64,000 bases of DNA from Alicyclobacillus sp. SO9 (GCF_016406125.1 NZ_CP066339.1:2914001-2978000), one strand, 5' to 3'; positions 9,608 through 18,512 are shown, counted from the first letter of the stretch. Numbers and translations: made by a program. Notes: generated by a model from the sequence alone, not told the origin.

Positions 9608-9817
9608 ATGGCTAATATAGGAAGGAACGTACACGCCTGCCCCGAATGCGAAGGTACGGAGTTCAAAGAAGAAAAAATTGTACAGCTCGATGCTAGCGTC
9701 GTTATCCGGGAGGACCTGCCGGTACCAGCCCAAGTCATCTCGGAGCGATATCGCTACATTTGCACCAATTGCAATCATGTGCTGAATCAGCCGTGGAGCC
9801 GCCACCAAGGGAAATAA
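9608..9817 (+). CDS. Small zinc-ribbon protein
   Basis: A 69-residue protein with two Cys pairs, C11-P-E-C14 and C52-T-N-C55, spaced as a zinc ribbon. The middle is acidic. AGGAGAG lies about 10 bases before the ATG. The fold suggests nucleic-acid or protein binding, but no specific role can be assigned. It precedes the LCP gene by 250 bases with a hairpin in between, so it is probably its own unit. Confidence 0.7.
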   Translation: MANIGRNVHACPECEGTEFKEEKIVQLDASVVIREDLPVPAQVISERYRYICTNCNHVLNQPWSRHQGK

Positions 9818-9827
9818 TGCCCTTCCA

Positions 9828-9878
9828 CGCGTTTCTCTGCGCTTTCACGGCGGCGGCTGTTCTGAAAGCGCAGACGCG
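9828..9878 (+). terminator. Long hairpin after the zinc-ribbon gene
   Basis: Arms CTGCGCTTTCA (9837-9847) and complement (9863-9873) are extended by an outer CGCGT/ACGCG pairing. Only a weak T-tail (GTTTC) follows, so termination is likely but not certain. Confidence 0.5.
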
Positions 9879-10067
9879 GTTTCGCTGCACAATTCTCCCG
9901 AACGACTGCTGGAATCGGACCGCAACGTAAATTTGTCCTCCATCCCATAACTTGGTTTCCGGACCCACAAATTACCCTTGACTCTTTCCCCTTTCCGTAT
10001 TCCGGTGTAAACTATCTTTGATATTTTATGTCCAACAAATTCCGGTATACTCCGTAGAGGTGGTTAT

Positions 10068-11378
10068 TTGAACAGGCTTCGTCGTCATCAGAGGACCTCA
10101 CAACGCAAAACCAAGCGCTATGTCATGGCCGCGGCGGCCATCATCATTGCGTCTTTGTTAATAATTGTTGCAATCAATCCCCAAATGCTATCGGGAGCAC
10201 CTCAGACAGGACGGTCATCACGTGCAGCAAATGCGGCGTCAGACGTGCCTCCTATGATTGCCGTTTTCGGCACAGATGCACAGAGTTCCTACGAGGCTGG
10301 TCAAATCGACTCGTGCGTACTGATTAAATTTGACAAGGCGAACAGGCATCTGGAGGTTCTATCCATCCCTTCCGATACCCTGCTTCAATATCCCGACGGC
10401 CACAAAGGTCTCCTCTCGTCAGCATTTCTTTTTGGCGGTCCGCGGTTGGCAGTACAGTTGATTAGCAAACTCACAAACCAGTCAGTATCATCATATGTCG
10501 TAGTGCATTACAGCGCATTCATCACATTTGTGAACGCAATTGGCGGCGTTCCGGTAACTCTCCACAGAACTGTCAATTATGATACTGGCGGAACCGGTCC
10601 GTACGCTCATATTAATCTGAAACGAGGATTCCAAACCCTAAACGGCTTTGAATCTCTGGAATACGTGCGCTACTTGGACAAACAGACAACAAACAGGGGG
10701 CGGATGGGGCGGCAACAAGCATTTATGAAAGCGGCCCTGAAGAAGTTGGACAGCCCCAAAAACATGGCGGCTCTTCCCCATCTGTTGCAAAGTGGATGGG
10801 ATTCGGTGAATTCAAATCTTACTCTTGGGCAAGTGGCCGATCTCGCGTTGAACGCCAACCGTTTTGCATCCTGGCCGCTTTCAGAATCGCTGCTGCCCGG
10901 TAAGTCTCTAAAAGGCAAGTTACAGCACACAGCTACAACCGAGACCAGTGTCACACACTTGGAGTGGAAAGTCGACACTGCCGCGGCGCCAAGGGTTATC
11001 ACCAACCTGTTTACAAAAGCACGGGGCCAGTCCCTTAAACACGTTGCAACTGTCCAGAACAAGCACACTAAAAACCCAGCAGGAAAGCACAGCTCTGGGT
11101 CAGCGACATTTAGTCAGTCTAACCCCCCCAACAATCAAAATTCCGCAACACAGGTTCACCGCCGCACCATGACTGTAACAACGGCAGCAAACATTCGGTC
11201 AGGTCCTGCCACGTCGTACAATATCGTTGCTTCGGCAAACCAGGGAGACAGCGTCACAGTTGTCGGGAAATCCGGAGGCTGGTATAAAGTCATTATTCGA
11301 GGCACCAAGACAGGCTATATTGCCGGCTGGCTGGTGAAATCTCCCACAGGAGCGTCAACTGGGACCAGCTTCAAATGA
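10068..11378 (+). CDS. LytR-CpsA-Psr (LCP) family protein with C-terminal SH3 domain
   Basis: LCP proteins sit in the membrane and transfer undecaprenyl-linked polymers such as teichoic acids to peptidoglycan. The 436 residues have one N-terminal membrane segment (about 17-37) and an LCP domain (about 62-240) showing FGTDAQ, SIPSDT, IGGVPV and a distal RGRMGRQQ. A Ser/Asn-rich linker follows, then a bacterial SH3 domain (about 365-428, NIRSGPATSYN and GWYKV), likely wall-binding. The usual Arg of SIPRDT is Ser102 here, which may weaken pyrophosphate binding. The start is TTG (10068) with AGAGGTGG five bases upstream. No other wall genes are adjacent. Confidence 0.9.
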   Translation: MNRLRRHQRTSQRKTKRYVMAAAAIIIASLLIIVAINPQMLSGAPQTGRSSRAANAASDVPPMIAVFGTDAQSSYEAGQIDSCVLIKFDKANRHLEVLSIPSDTLLQYPDGHKGLLSSAFLFGGPRLAVQLISKLTNQSVSSYVVVHYSAFITFVNAIGGVPVTLHRTVNYDTGGTGPYAHINLKRGFQTLNGFESLEYVRYLDKQTTNRGRMGRQQAFMKAALKKLDSPKNMAALPHLLQSGWDSVNSNLTLGQVADLALNANRFASWPLSESLLPGKSLKGKLQHTATTETSVTHLEWKVDTAAAPRVITNLFTKARGQSLKHVATVQNKHTKNPAGKHSSGSATFSQSNPPNNQNSATQVHRRTMTVTTAANIRSGPATSYNIVASANQGDSVTVVGKSGGWYKVIIRGTKTGYIAGWLVKSPTGASTGTSFK

Positions 11379-11396
11379 GCCATTTGATTTTCTGCC

Positions 11397-11699
11397 CTAC
11401 GGCCACCAAAAACTGCTGTAGTACGCTTCAGGAAACTGATTCTGCCATAATTCGGCCGAGGGCATTGGATAATATGGACCAAAAACAGGAAATGTGGAAG
11501 TAAACCACCCCCGCCCCGGTCCTCCAGTAGCAGAAACACGGGTGTACAGATGAGCCATCAGATACCAGTTCATCTTCCATTCTTGCGCCTTATTTGACGC
11601 GCGGAACCACCACGGCAGAATTTTCACCGGTTGTCCGTACCAATAGGGATATGACAAACTTGCTGAAAGCTCCTCTTCTTCGCGGTCGGCAAACATCAT
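11397..11699 (-). CDS. Hypothetical aromatic-rich protein
   Basis: About 100 residues, strikingly rich in Trp, Tyr, Pro and Phe, with no membrane helix. I do not recognise it; the composition recalls some spore coat proteins, which is only an impression. The start is uncertain: ATG at 11699 is behind a weak GGGGGT, and the frame remains open to an ATG at 11753. It is convergent with the LCP gene with a gap of only 18 bases. Confidence 0.5.
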   Translation of the reverse strand: MMFADREEEELSASLSYPYWYGQPVKILPWWFRASNKAQEWKMNWYLMAHLYTRVSATGGPGRGWFTSTFPVFGPYYPMPSAELWQNQFPEAYYSSFWWP

Positions 11700-11793
11700 A
11701 GGTGCTACCCCCAAATCTAACGTACAGAGTGCTGTGAAAAGCCCTTGCACCATCTTCTCATATTAATCTATGGCGGCAGGGAAAGGGTTGTGT

Positions 11794-12306
11794 CTAACCA
11801 CTCTGCTTCACAATCCAGTTGGCCGCATCCATCAGACTTGAGACGCTGATATCAGCCTTGGTCTCGGCACTCCCAATGAAGACCGTTCGTAATCCCGCTG
11901 CTTGGCCTGCTTGTACGTCTGTTTCTCGGTCCCCTACCATGTAGCTTTCACTTTTGGTAAAGCCGTATTGGGCATGGAGTGTATTCAACATGCCAGGCTT
12001 CGGTTTGCGGCATGCACAGCCAGCAAAGGGTGCATGCGGGCAGGCAATAATGCCGTCAATTTTTGCACCTTCATGCTCCAGTTCTGAAATCATCTTTTGG
12101 TGAATTTGGTACAGCATTTCTTCAGTGAGGTAGCCAAGTCCAACACCGCCTTGGTTTGTGGCCACAAGGACAAGGAAGCCCGCGTCATGTAAAGTCCGAA
12201 TTGCAAAAGGAACCCCCTCAAACAGAATAAAATCCGCCGGTGTATTTACATACCGGCGGTGGTCATTGATAACTCCATCCCGATCTAACACAACTGCCCT
12301 TGTCAA
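11794..12306 (-). CDS. D-glycero-D-manno-heptose 1,7-bisphosphate phosphatase-like HAD hydrolase (GmhB type)
   Basis: A 170-residue HAD phosphatase of the IIIA / histidinol-phosphatase class. It shows the nucleophile motif LDRDGVIN (about 7-14), TNQGG, a C-x-H...C-x-C zinc loop (CPH...CAC) followed by RKPKPGM, and the metal motif VGDRETD. GmhB dephosphorylates a heptose bisphosphate for surface heptose; related enzymes act on other sugar phosphates, so the substrate is open. Its start overlaps the upstream dehydrogenase stop by 4 bases (ATGA-type coupling). Confidence 0.88.
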   Translation of the reverse strand: MTRAVVLDRDGVINDHRRYVNTPADFILFEGVPFAIRTLHDAGFLVLVATNQGGVGLGYLTEEMLYQIHQKMISELEHEGAKIDGIIACPHAPFAGCACRKPKPGMLNTLHAQYGFTKSESYMVGDRETDVQAGQAAGLRTVFIGSAETKADISVSSLMDAANWIVKQSG

Positions 12307-13184
12307 TCCTTTGACAACTCCTTAATATACTCAGAAACAGCAGCCATATCCTGTTCTCCATACCCCTCCTCACGAGCAGCTACAAACATTGCCATTGCCG
12401 ACATCAGGGCGGGTGCGGAAACCGATATCTCCTGTGCAAAACTGCTGGCAAGTCCCAAGTCTTTAGTCATGTGCTTTAAAGCAAATGCAGCTGGAAATTC
12501 AGCCTGTTCCCACGCCGGTTGCTTGAGTTTTAGGATAGGTGCCCACATCCCGGTTTTCGAGAGTACTTGGAGGAAGGATTCCCGTGTAAGCCCTGCCTTA
12601 TCCGCAATTCCCATGCATTCACCCGCAGCTTCCATCAAGAGCCCCAAAAACGAATTCATGAGCAATTTCATGGCTGCGCCAGAGCCGATTCCGCCTAAGT
12701 GAAACACGTCTTTACCCATGCTCTCGAGAGAAGGACGTACTCGGTCAAAAACGTCTTGACTGCCGCCAGCCAAAATGACCAAAGACCCGTCCTGAGCAGG
12801 CTTTACTGACCCCGATACAGGTGCATCCATGAATAGCAGTCCCTGTTCTGCCAAACGGCCTGCAATTTCCTTTGTTTCATCAACACCGATGGTACTCATA
12901 TTTACCACAATCGTGCCTCTAGACGCATACGTTACAACTCCTGTCTCTGCAAATAGTACTTCGTTTACTGCGTGTCCGTCAGAGACCATCACAAAGACAA
13001 CATCTGCATTCCTTACAGCGACTGAGAGACTGTCGGTCCACACTGCTTTACCGATATCTCCATAAGCATTTTGCGTTCGGTTGTAAGCAGCTACCTCAGC
13101 TGTATTTTCTGCAAGGTTCTTGACCATCGGTACGCCCATGTTGCCAAGACCAATCCAAGCCGCCTTATGTACCAGTTGCGCCAT
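12303..13184 (-). CDS. NAD(P)-dependent beta-hydroxyacid dehydrogenase (3-hydroxyisobutyrate / glyoxylate-reductase family)
   Basis: A 293-residue soluble enzyme. GLGNMGVPM near the N-terminus is the dinucleotide-binding loop, DAPVSGS is the substrate-binding motif, and the catalytic Lys lies in GSGAAMKLLMN. The family reduces or oxidises small beta-hydroxyacids such as 3-hydroxyisobutyrate, tartronate semialdehyde or succinic semialdehyde. The ATG at 13184 is chosen because AGGGAGGA lies 8 bases upstream; an earlier in-frame codon at 13211 overlaps the MarR gene. It sits between marR-like and gmhB-like genes in a tight operon. Confidence 0.88.
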   Translation of the reverse strand: MAQLVHKAAWIGLGNMGVPMVKNLAENTAEVAAYNRTQNAYGDIGKAVWTDSLSVAVRNADVVFVMVSDGHAVNEVLFAETGVVTYASRGTIVVNMSTIGVDETKEIAGRLAEQGLLFMDAPVSGSVKPAQDGSLVILAGGSQDVFDRVRPSLESMGKDVFHLGGIGSGAAMKLLMNSFLGLLMEAAGECMGIADKAGLTRESFLQVLSKTGMWAPILKLKQPAWEQAEFPAAFALKHMTKDLGLASSFAQEISVSAPALMSAMAMFVAAREEGYGEQDMAAVSEYIKELSKD

Positions 13185-13207
13185 CGCGCAGTCCTCCCTT
13201 GCCAATT

Positions 13208-13705
13208 TCACTTGTGTTCACAGTCGGATTCTTTCTCATCGGGCTCAGCGTCTAGGTTTGCCCCCTCTTGATCAATAATATCGACAACTTTCTCAAGAAT
13301 ACGAATAAAGGAATCTGTATCGTCAGGAGGCAATTGCTCCAAAATCGCTAAAAGGCGTTTACTGCCTGCAAGTCGGATACGTTCTACTGTGTCTTTGCCT
13401 TCATCCGTCAGGGAAACGTAGACGACGCGGCGGTCTTCCTCTGAACGAACTCTATCGACCAAGCGAAGACGAATCATTTCATCTGTAACCTGTGTTACAG
13501 CACCGGGGCTCAGACCTACTATCTTGCCAATGTCCGACGATTTGGCTTGTCCGCAACGAGCCAAGTAACGCAGAATGAACATTTGACTCGATGTTAAACC
13601 AAACTTCTTCACCAGAGAGCGAACGTGCATTACACGCTGCAATCTGGCCATCACGTCGTCTAATTTACGCAATGCATCGGGATTTACCTGTTTCAAACCC
13701 ATCAC
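13208..13705 (-). CDS. MarR-family transcriptional regulator
   Basis: A 165-residue winged-helix protein. The region about 38-110 has the MarR pattern, with the LTSSQMFILRYLARCG helix, the recognition helix SPGAVTQVTDEM and the wing DRRVVYVSLTDEG. The C-terminal tail is acidic. As the first gene of the operon with the dehydrogenase and phosphatase, it probably represses that operon. Starts at 13705 (GTG), 13702 (ATG) and 13696 (TTG) are all possible; the TTG has the best spacing from GGGGAG. Confidence 0.88.
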   Translation of the reverse strand: MMGLKQVNPDALRKLDDVMARLQRVMHVRSLVKKFGLTSSQMFILRYLARCGQAKSSDIGKIVGLSPGAVTQVTDEMIRLRLVDRVRSEEDRRVVYVSLTDEGKDTVERIRLAGSKRLLAILEQLPPDDTDSFIRILEKVVDIIDQEGANLDAEPDEKESDCEHK

Positions 13706-13837
13706 TCCCCAGTGAACTGCCGGACATCTTCACATCTGGCCTCATCTCTACTCGCTATTTATTTTAGCAATTGAACTATGCGAAAATCAAGGAGACACGC
13801 CCCGGAACGCTTCTCTACGTGGAAATTGAACGCTTCT

Positions 13838-15058
13838 CTACGTCCGATAATCCCCGTTGATTTTTACGTAGTCATAGCTTAAATCACATCCCCAAGCGGT
13901 GGCAGTACCCAATCCATTTCCAACGGAAATCTGCACACTGATGTCCGTTTCACTGAGGACCTTCTTGGCAAATTCTTCGTCAAAATTCACTGGGCTACCC
14001 TCACTCATAAGGTTGACTAAGCCAACCTTACTTTCGATAGAAATGGACAAGCGGTTCCACTCCAGTTCTGCAGCGGCACCCATTGCAGCCACCATTCTGC
14101 CCCAGTTCGCATCAGCACCAAAGAAAGCGGTCTTTACCAAATTCGAACTAATTACGGCCCTTGCGAACTCTCCCGCTTTGGCTTCCGTGTCCGCACCGCT
14201 CACTTGCACCTCAAGAAACTTTGTAGCGCCTTCTCCGTCACGAATAATCGCTTTCGCCAGATACGTGTTAACAAAATGAATGGCTGCCTCAAATTCACGG
14301 TATGCCGGCGTGTCGAACTCCAGCCGAGCATTTTCAGCCATACCGTTGGCCAAGAAAAGCACTGTGTCATTTGTACTGGTGTCTCCGTCCACAGAAATCA
14401 TATTATACGACTTCTGCACGCTCTTACGAAGGATATGCTCCATCAGTTCCGGCTCAAGCACTGCATCAGTCGTAACATAGGAGAGCATCGTTGCCATGTT
14501 GGGATGAATCATACCTGAGCCTTTTGCCATACCAGCAACTCGTACAGTCCTCCCATTTAGCTCGATTTCGACAGCAATCTGTTTAGGCCTCGTATCCGTA
14601 GTCATAATCGCCGTTGCTGCGGCCATGTCCGCCTCTTCACCCCGTGCAAGTAACGAGGCAGCTGTTTCGATGCCGCGGCAGACGGCGTCAATTGGAAGCG
14701 GAACACCAATGACACCCGTTGAGGAAACAAACACATCCTCGGCTGTGATGTTTAATTTATCCGCTACAGCAGCTGCCATCTGCCGCACATGCGCGTCTCC
14801 TTCGGCCCCTGTACAAGCGTTGGCATTTCCACTGTTGATCACGACCGCTCGCAGAGGTCTTCCGGCCTCCATTCTGTTCAAGTCCCATAGTACCGGAGCG
14901 GCTTTCACAGAATTCGTGGTAAAAGTAGCTTTTGCCACAGCAGGAACGTCGCTGACAAGCAGAGCCACATCCTTTTCACCGTTTTCCTTCAGCCCGGCGC
15001 GAACACCTGCAACTCTGAATCCTATGGGACGTGTTATGCCCCCGTCAATGACTCTCAA
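13838..15058 (-). CDS. argJ: Bifunctional ornithine acetyltransferase / N-acetylglutamate synthase (ArgJ)
   Basis: ArgJ recycles the acetyl group between N-acetylornithine and glutamate in arginine synthesis. The proenzyme cleaves itself before the Thr of the ATML motif, which is present in HPNMATMLSYVTTDA. The frame stays open to 15226, but the N-terminal part there is unlike ArgJ. A TTG at 15058 gives a 406-residue protein beginning at the usual RVIDGGITRPIGF-type start, with GGGAGGA 7 bases upstream. No other arg gene adjoins it. It is divergent from the truncated GH18 gene. Confidence 0.94.
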   Translation of the reverse strand: MRVIDGGITRPIGFRVAGVRAGLKENGEKDVALLVSDVPAVAKATFTTNSVKAAPVLWDLNRMEAGRPLRAVVINSGNANACTGAEGDAHVRQMAAAVADKLNITAEDVFVSSTGVIGVPLPIDAVCRGIETAASLLARGEEADMAAATAIMTTDTRPKQIAVEIELNGRTVRVAGMAKGSGMIHPNMATMLSYVTTDAVLEPELMEHILRKSVQKSYNMISVDGDTSTNDTVLFLANGMAENARLEFDTPAYREFEAAIHFVNTYLAKAIIRDGEGATKFLEVQVSGADTEAKAGEFARAVISSNLVKTAFFGADANWGRMVAAMGAAAELEWNRLSISIESKVGLVNLMSEGSPVNFDEEFAKKVLSETDISVQISVGNGLGTATAWGCDLSYDYVKINGDYRT

Positions 15059-16104
15059 TCTCTGGTCCTCCCAAGCTGTACTTCTTACGCCAGCATTTAC
15101 TATGTACTTTGTCCTCGGTTCCATGATACAACCGAAATGAACATAATCTGCATTACTGAGTGAAAAGGTAGGGGATTCTTTGAAGCTAACATTCTCATAT
15201 ATAAAACTGGTTGTAGCTTCAGCCACCGCACTGTTGACAGCGGCGGTTTGCCTCTTCCTTGTACACCTTATTCACACACAACATACCACGCACATGCCAG
15301 CTCCGCCAACAAATGACGAAACGTCCTTGCATACACCACTTTTATGGCAGCCGTGGCTCTTTCCTCGGACCGGTCATGCTTCATCAGATGTCAGCATCCC
15401 TCATATCGAAGGGACAAGTCATAAGAAGAAAACGAAAAAAAAGGTAGCATCACTGCCAACAAAGACAAGTCCAGGTCAGGGGACTTTGGAACACAAAGTC
15501 GCCGCGCAGCATCAATCTGTACCGCACTCATCGTCACATAATCCAAAGCCAAACACAAGACAACCCCAGAACAGCGCTCCGTCGGCGAAACCTGCAGCGA
15601 AACGCCAACCGGAGCAAACCACACCGAATCCCGTGCGCCTCCCTTCAATTCCTGTCAGAACGGTTTTTGCATATGTACCCTACTACTCAAAATCCATCTC
15701 ACTTCAAGACATCGCACATCACAGCAGTGCGTTTACAGAAACGGCTGACTGGTCATTTTCACTCGAGCAAAATGGTTCTATCCACGGAATGCCAAATCAA
15801 AGCCTCTTAGACTACGCTCACGCTCACGGCATGCACGTTTATGCATCAATCACGAATAACTACAGCAGTGCTCTCGCGGCACACGTGTTGACCAGTGCGC
15901 CGGCCAGAGCAAGGCTCATACAACAGCTTGTCAAACTCTCCACACAATATCATTACAGCGGCGTAAACCTAGACATTGAACACATCACCGCGGCAAACCG
16001 AGGGCAGTTTACTGCATTTGTGTCCAATCTGGCTAAAGCGCTCCACCATCAGGGAAAGCTTCTAACACTAGCTGTTCCGGCCATCGACGCAGCGCCGCAA
16101 GAAC

Positions 16105-16127
16105 GAGGCGTCTTGACACGACGCCTC
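16105..16127. terminator. Hairpin inside the GH18 frame
   Basis: Perfect 8-bp arms GAGGCGTC and GACGCCTC around TTGACAC, followed by ATTTTC on the plus strand and GTTCTTG on the minus strand. It probably terminates transcripts from both sides, and it marks where GH18 similarity stops. Confidence 0.65.
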
Positions 16128-16134
16128 ATTTTCA

Positions 16135-16299
16135 CTAGGAATTCAGTTCATCCTCAATTTCTGAACGGTACTCTTCAATCGCGCTGGCTCGTCGTCTATT
16201 CTTCGCCCGAATATCTGTCATGTCTCTGTCCGACATCACAGTTTCGTGGGAATTTACAAAATCCTCTGCCTCGTGAAGCTTCTTCTTTGTATTGGATCC
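16135..16299 (-). other. In-frame coding-like tail after the UPF0316 stop
   Basis: Directly after the TAA of the UPF0316 gene, the same frame stays open for 54 codons to a TAG at 16135-16137. It encodes a very charged peptide (ending EEYRSEIEDELNS). The first ATG is at 16236 and has no clear ribosome binding site. It could be a former C-terminal extension cut off by a stop, or a small gene of about 33 residues. Confidence 0.35.
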
Positions 16300-16824
16300 T
16301 TAAAACGAGCGGAGACGCTTGGTCCAGAAACCGCCTTGAAAGTAGCGTGGGTCGTGTGAAATCACAAAGGATTTGGGTGCCAACTCGTCAATAGTTCGAA
16401 GTAAGCGACGCTCATTGCTTCTTTTAGCTAAGACTAACATGGCGAGACGAGGCCCTCCCCGTCCTTCAGCGGTCCAACTCGTCACACCAAAGCCTTTCTC
16501 TCTGAGCATCTCAGGCAAATGACTGCGGTCTTCATCAACAATAATCTGGACCGTGACATAACCGAGTGCCAGCCAACTTTCAATTTTACTTCCCAAGTAA
16601 ACACCTGAACCCCACCCGACGCAGTACGCAACTAGGTTGATGGGATTGTGGATGTTCGCCAAGACGATATTCAAGCCAATAACATATGTGAAGACCTCAA
16701 TCATACTTAAAAGACCCGCGGTGACCCTTTGTCCCTTTAACATAATAATCATGCGGACGGTTGCGATGGATACATAGACGATGTTAATGACAACGATGGT
16801 CACGACCATCTGTATGGGGTTCAT
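16300..16824 (-). CDS. UPF0316 / DUF5698-DUF2179 membrane protein (YebE-like)
   Basis: A 174-residue protein of the UPF0316 family. Three hydrophobic helices occupy about residues 5-85 (including the IRMIIMLKGQR-type turn), and a cytoplasmic DUF2179 domain follows (about 90-168, with LREKGFGVT and RNERRLL-like segments) ending in the family's GGFW-KR signature. Function is unknown; DUF2179 domains occur in proteins that may bind nucleotides. GGGGGAG lies 4 bases before the ATG. The frame continues after the stop codon (see 16135-16299). Confidence 0.88.
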   Translation of the reverse strand: MNPIQMVVTIVVINIVYVSIATVRMIIMLKGQRVTAGLLSMIEVFTYVIGLNIVLANIHNPINLVAYCVGWGSGVYLGSKIESWLALGYVTVQIIVDEDRSHLPEMLREKGFGVTSWTAEGRGGPRLAMLVLAKRSNERRLLRTIDELAPKSFVISHDPRYFQGGFWTKRLRSF

Positions 16825-16861
16825 GATACTCCCCCTGTTCTAGTGGCATATGCTTCCTTAG

Positions 16862-17431
16862 CTATTGTTTGTGCGCAACGATGAGGTAATTTGCTTCTGT
16901 TGGGTCTTCCTTGTACACGACATCAAATCCGGCCTTCGACAACGCTTCCTCCATTGCATTGGCGGCAATTCGATGCCACAACGGTGGCCCTTGCTCAGTC
17001 TCTACTTTGGCCCATTCAAGACAGAACAAAGACCCTCCTGGTTTTAAAACACGGTATATTTCAGCAAGCCCTGCTGATAATGGCTCTACCTCATGAAGGA
17101 TCATTGATGCAACAACGTGGTCTGCGGTTTCTGCGGGCAATGGAATGTCTGCCGCTTCGCCTGGAACCAGTTCAACATTAGATACTTTATTTTCTTGCAG
17201 TTTTCGATCCAATTCTTCAAGCATCTTCGGTTCTACGTCCACTGCGATGACCCTTTTCACCCGTTGTGCTACCGGTATAGCAAAGTATCCCGTGCCTGCC
17301 CCAACATCAACCACTGTGTGCTCTTTTTCCATTGGCAGGACACTAAGGAGTTTCTCCGGTGGGAGTTTCTCTCTTCTTTCCGCACTATCCAGTCTATGCA
17401 TGTTTTTCGGATTAAACTTGCGTTCGTGCAT
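16862..17431 (-). CDS. SAM-dependent methyltransferase, class I
   Basis: A 189-residue Rossmann-fold methyltransferase. Motif I VVDVGAGTGYFAIP (about 38-51) binds S-adenosylmethionine; the acidic residue ending beta-2 is in AVDVEPKML, and motif IV is VASMILHEV. The N-terminal FNPKNMHRLDS-type opening is common in Firmicute UbiE-like methyltransferases that act on small molecules. The substrate is unknown. GGAGGGA sits 6 bases before the ATG. It is 37 bases upstream of the UPF0316 gene on the same strand, probably one transcript. Confidence 0.9.
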   Translation of the reverse strand: MHERKFNPKNMHRLDSAERREKLPPEKLLSVLPMEKEHTVVDVGAGTGYFAIPVAQRVKRVIAVDVEPKMLEELDRKLQENKVSNVELVPGEAADIPLPAETADHVVASMILHEVEPLSAGLAEIYRVLKPGGSLFCLEWAKVETEQGPPLWHRIAANAMEEALSKAGFDVVYKEDPTEANYLIVAHKQ

Positions 17432-17681
17432 GAAACATCCCTCCAGCTCTATTTAATTTGAGGACGGCCTGACATGATGTGGCGCATGTCTGTAACGGGT
17501 ACTACTGTCGACAACTCCGGAACCAACTTTTATTAACTATCTTGAAATTGTAGGCTCCGATTTCACCATACACCATACGAGGTTTGAAATCGACTTGCTA
17601 AAGAAAAAAAGTTTGTCTCTAGACTTTGAGCACTAATCTGCGTATCTAATCTATATATCCTCACTTTGGACAGAACATTCG

Positions 17682-18512
17682 TTACTCCTTGCGCATCAAC
17701 ATTCTTTCACTTCGACTTGTCCCGTTTCTCCAAAACAGCCAGATGAAGACGACTAGGAATACAGCATAGACTGACAGCTGCAACGTGGTGGGGCTGTCAG
17801 CGTAACCAAGAAAGGAGTGAAGAATATCCCCAAAAGTGCTGTCTTCGTTTAACAGAGATGCAGTGTTCCACACTGCAGGCTGATGTGGAAGCCAACCCGT
17901 TTCCTGAAAACTTTCAACACCGTTCGCAAGGAGGCCTGCGGCAAACAGCACCAACAGGGTCCCCATTATGTTAAAGAAGTACTTCAAATTAATGCGGCGT
18001 CCCAAAATATAAATGAAATAGCTGAGAACTAAACCAGACACAGTGCCCATCACGCCACCTACTGCCAGGTACAGTGGTCTTGCGTGAAACGCAATGGCAA
18101 TCATAAAGACGACAGTTTCCAGACCTTCACGTCCGACTGTGATAAATGCAATCAGTGCAATGGCGAACACAGAGCCCGACTGAATCGCCGCATCCATCTT
18201 AGAGTGCAACTCCGACTTCAAATGTCGTCCTTGCTTTTTCATCCACAACGTCATATAGGTCAAAACCACACTGGCGACAAAGTATGTAACACCTTCAATC
18301 CGTGCCTGTAGTACCGACCCGTCGTAACTGTGCAAAGTAAAAAAAACAATGATGCCTCCGCCAACGGCAACCAGCACTGCGGCAGCGACACCCAGCCACA
18401 CATCCTTAAATGCGTCGCGCCGCCCTATTTGTTGTAGATACGCCAGCATGATAGAGCAAATCATCGAAGCTTCCAGAGATTCACGAAAGAAGATCAAAAG
18501 GGAGCCGAGCAC
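17682..18512 (-). CDS. FTR1-family high-affinity iron permease
   Basis: An integral membrane permease of the FTR1/EfeU type, about 276 residues with seven hydrophobic helices. Both REXXE iron-binding motifs are seen: RESLE in helix 1 (10-14) and REGLE in helix 4 (128-132). The GTG at 18512 is preferred since GGGGTGA lies 5 bases upstream and the protein then begins LGSLLIFFRESLE like its relatives; a GTG three codons earlier is possible. No EfeO or EfeB partner is adjacent, so it may work with a distant ferroxidase or alone. A strong promoter and a 7-1-7 palindrome precede it. Confidence 0.92.
   Translation of the reverse strand: MLGSLLIFFRESLEASMICSIMLAYLQQIGRRDAFKDVWLGVAAAVLVAVGGGIIVFFTLHSYDGSVLQARIEGVTYFVASVVLTYMTLWMKKQGRHLKSELHSKMDAAIQSGSVFAIALIAFITVGREGLETVVFMIAIAFHARPLYLAVGGVMGTVSGLVLSYFIYILGRRINLKYFFNIMGTLLVLFAAGLLANGVESFQETGWLPHQPAVWNTASLLNEDSTFGDILHSFLGYADSPTTLQLSVYAVFLVVFIWLFWRNGTSRSERMLMRKE

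Larger units (their letters stand above)
15180..16394 (+). pseudogene. Truncated GH18 (chitinase/spore cortex hydrolase-like) gene
   Basis: The frame starts at TTG behind AGGGGA, with an N-terminal membrane anchor (about 8-30), a Ser/Thr/Lys/Pro-rich linker to about residue 155, then a GH18-like domain with FAYVPYYSKSIS, DWSFSLE and the acidic motif GVNLDIEHI (putative catalytic Glu267). Similarity ends near residue 303 (about 16090), just before a terminator-like hairpin at 16105-16127. The last 90-odd codons are only antisense to the neighbouring gene. GH18 barrels need roughly another 150 residues, including the Tyr/Asp half, so the enzyme is probably dead. Intact relatives remodel peptidoglycan or spore cortex. 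Confidence 0.7.
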
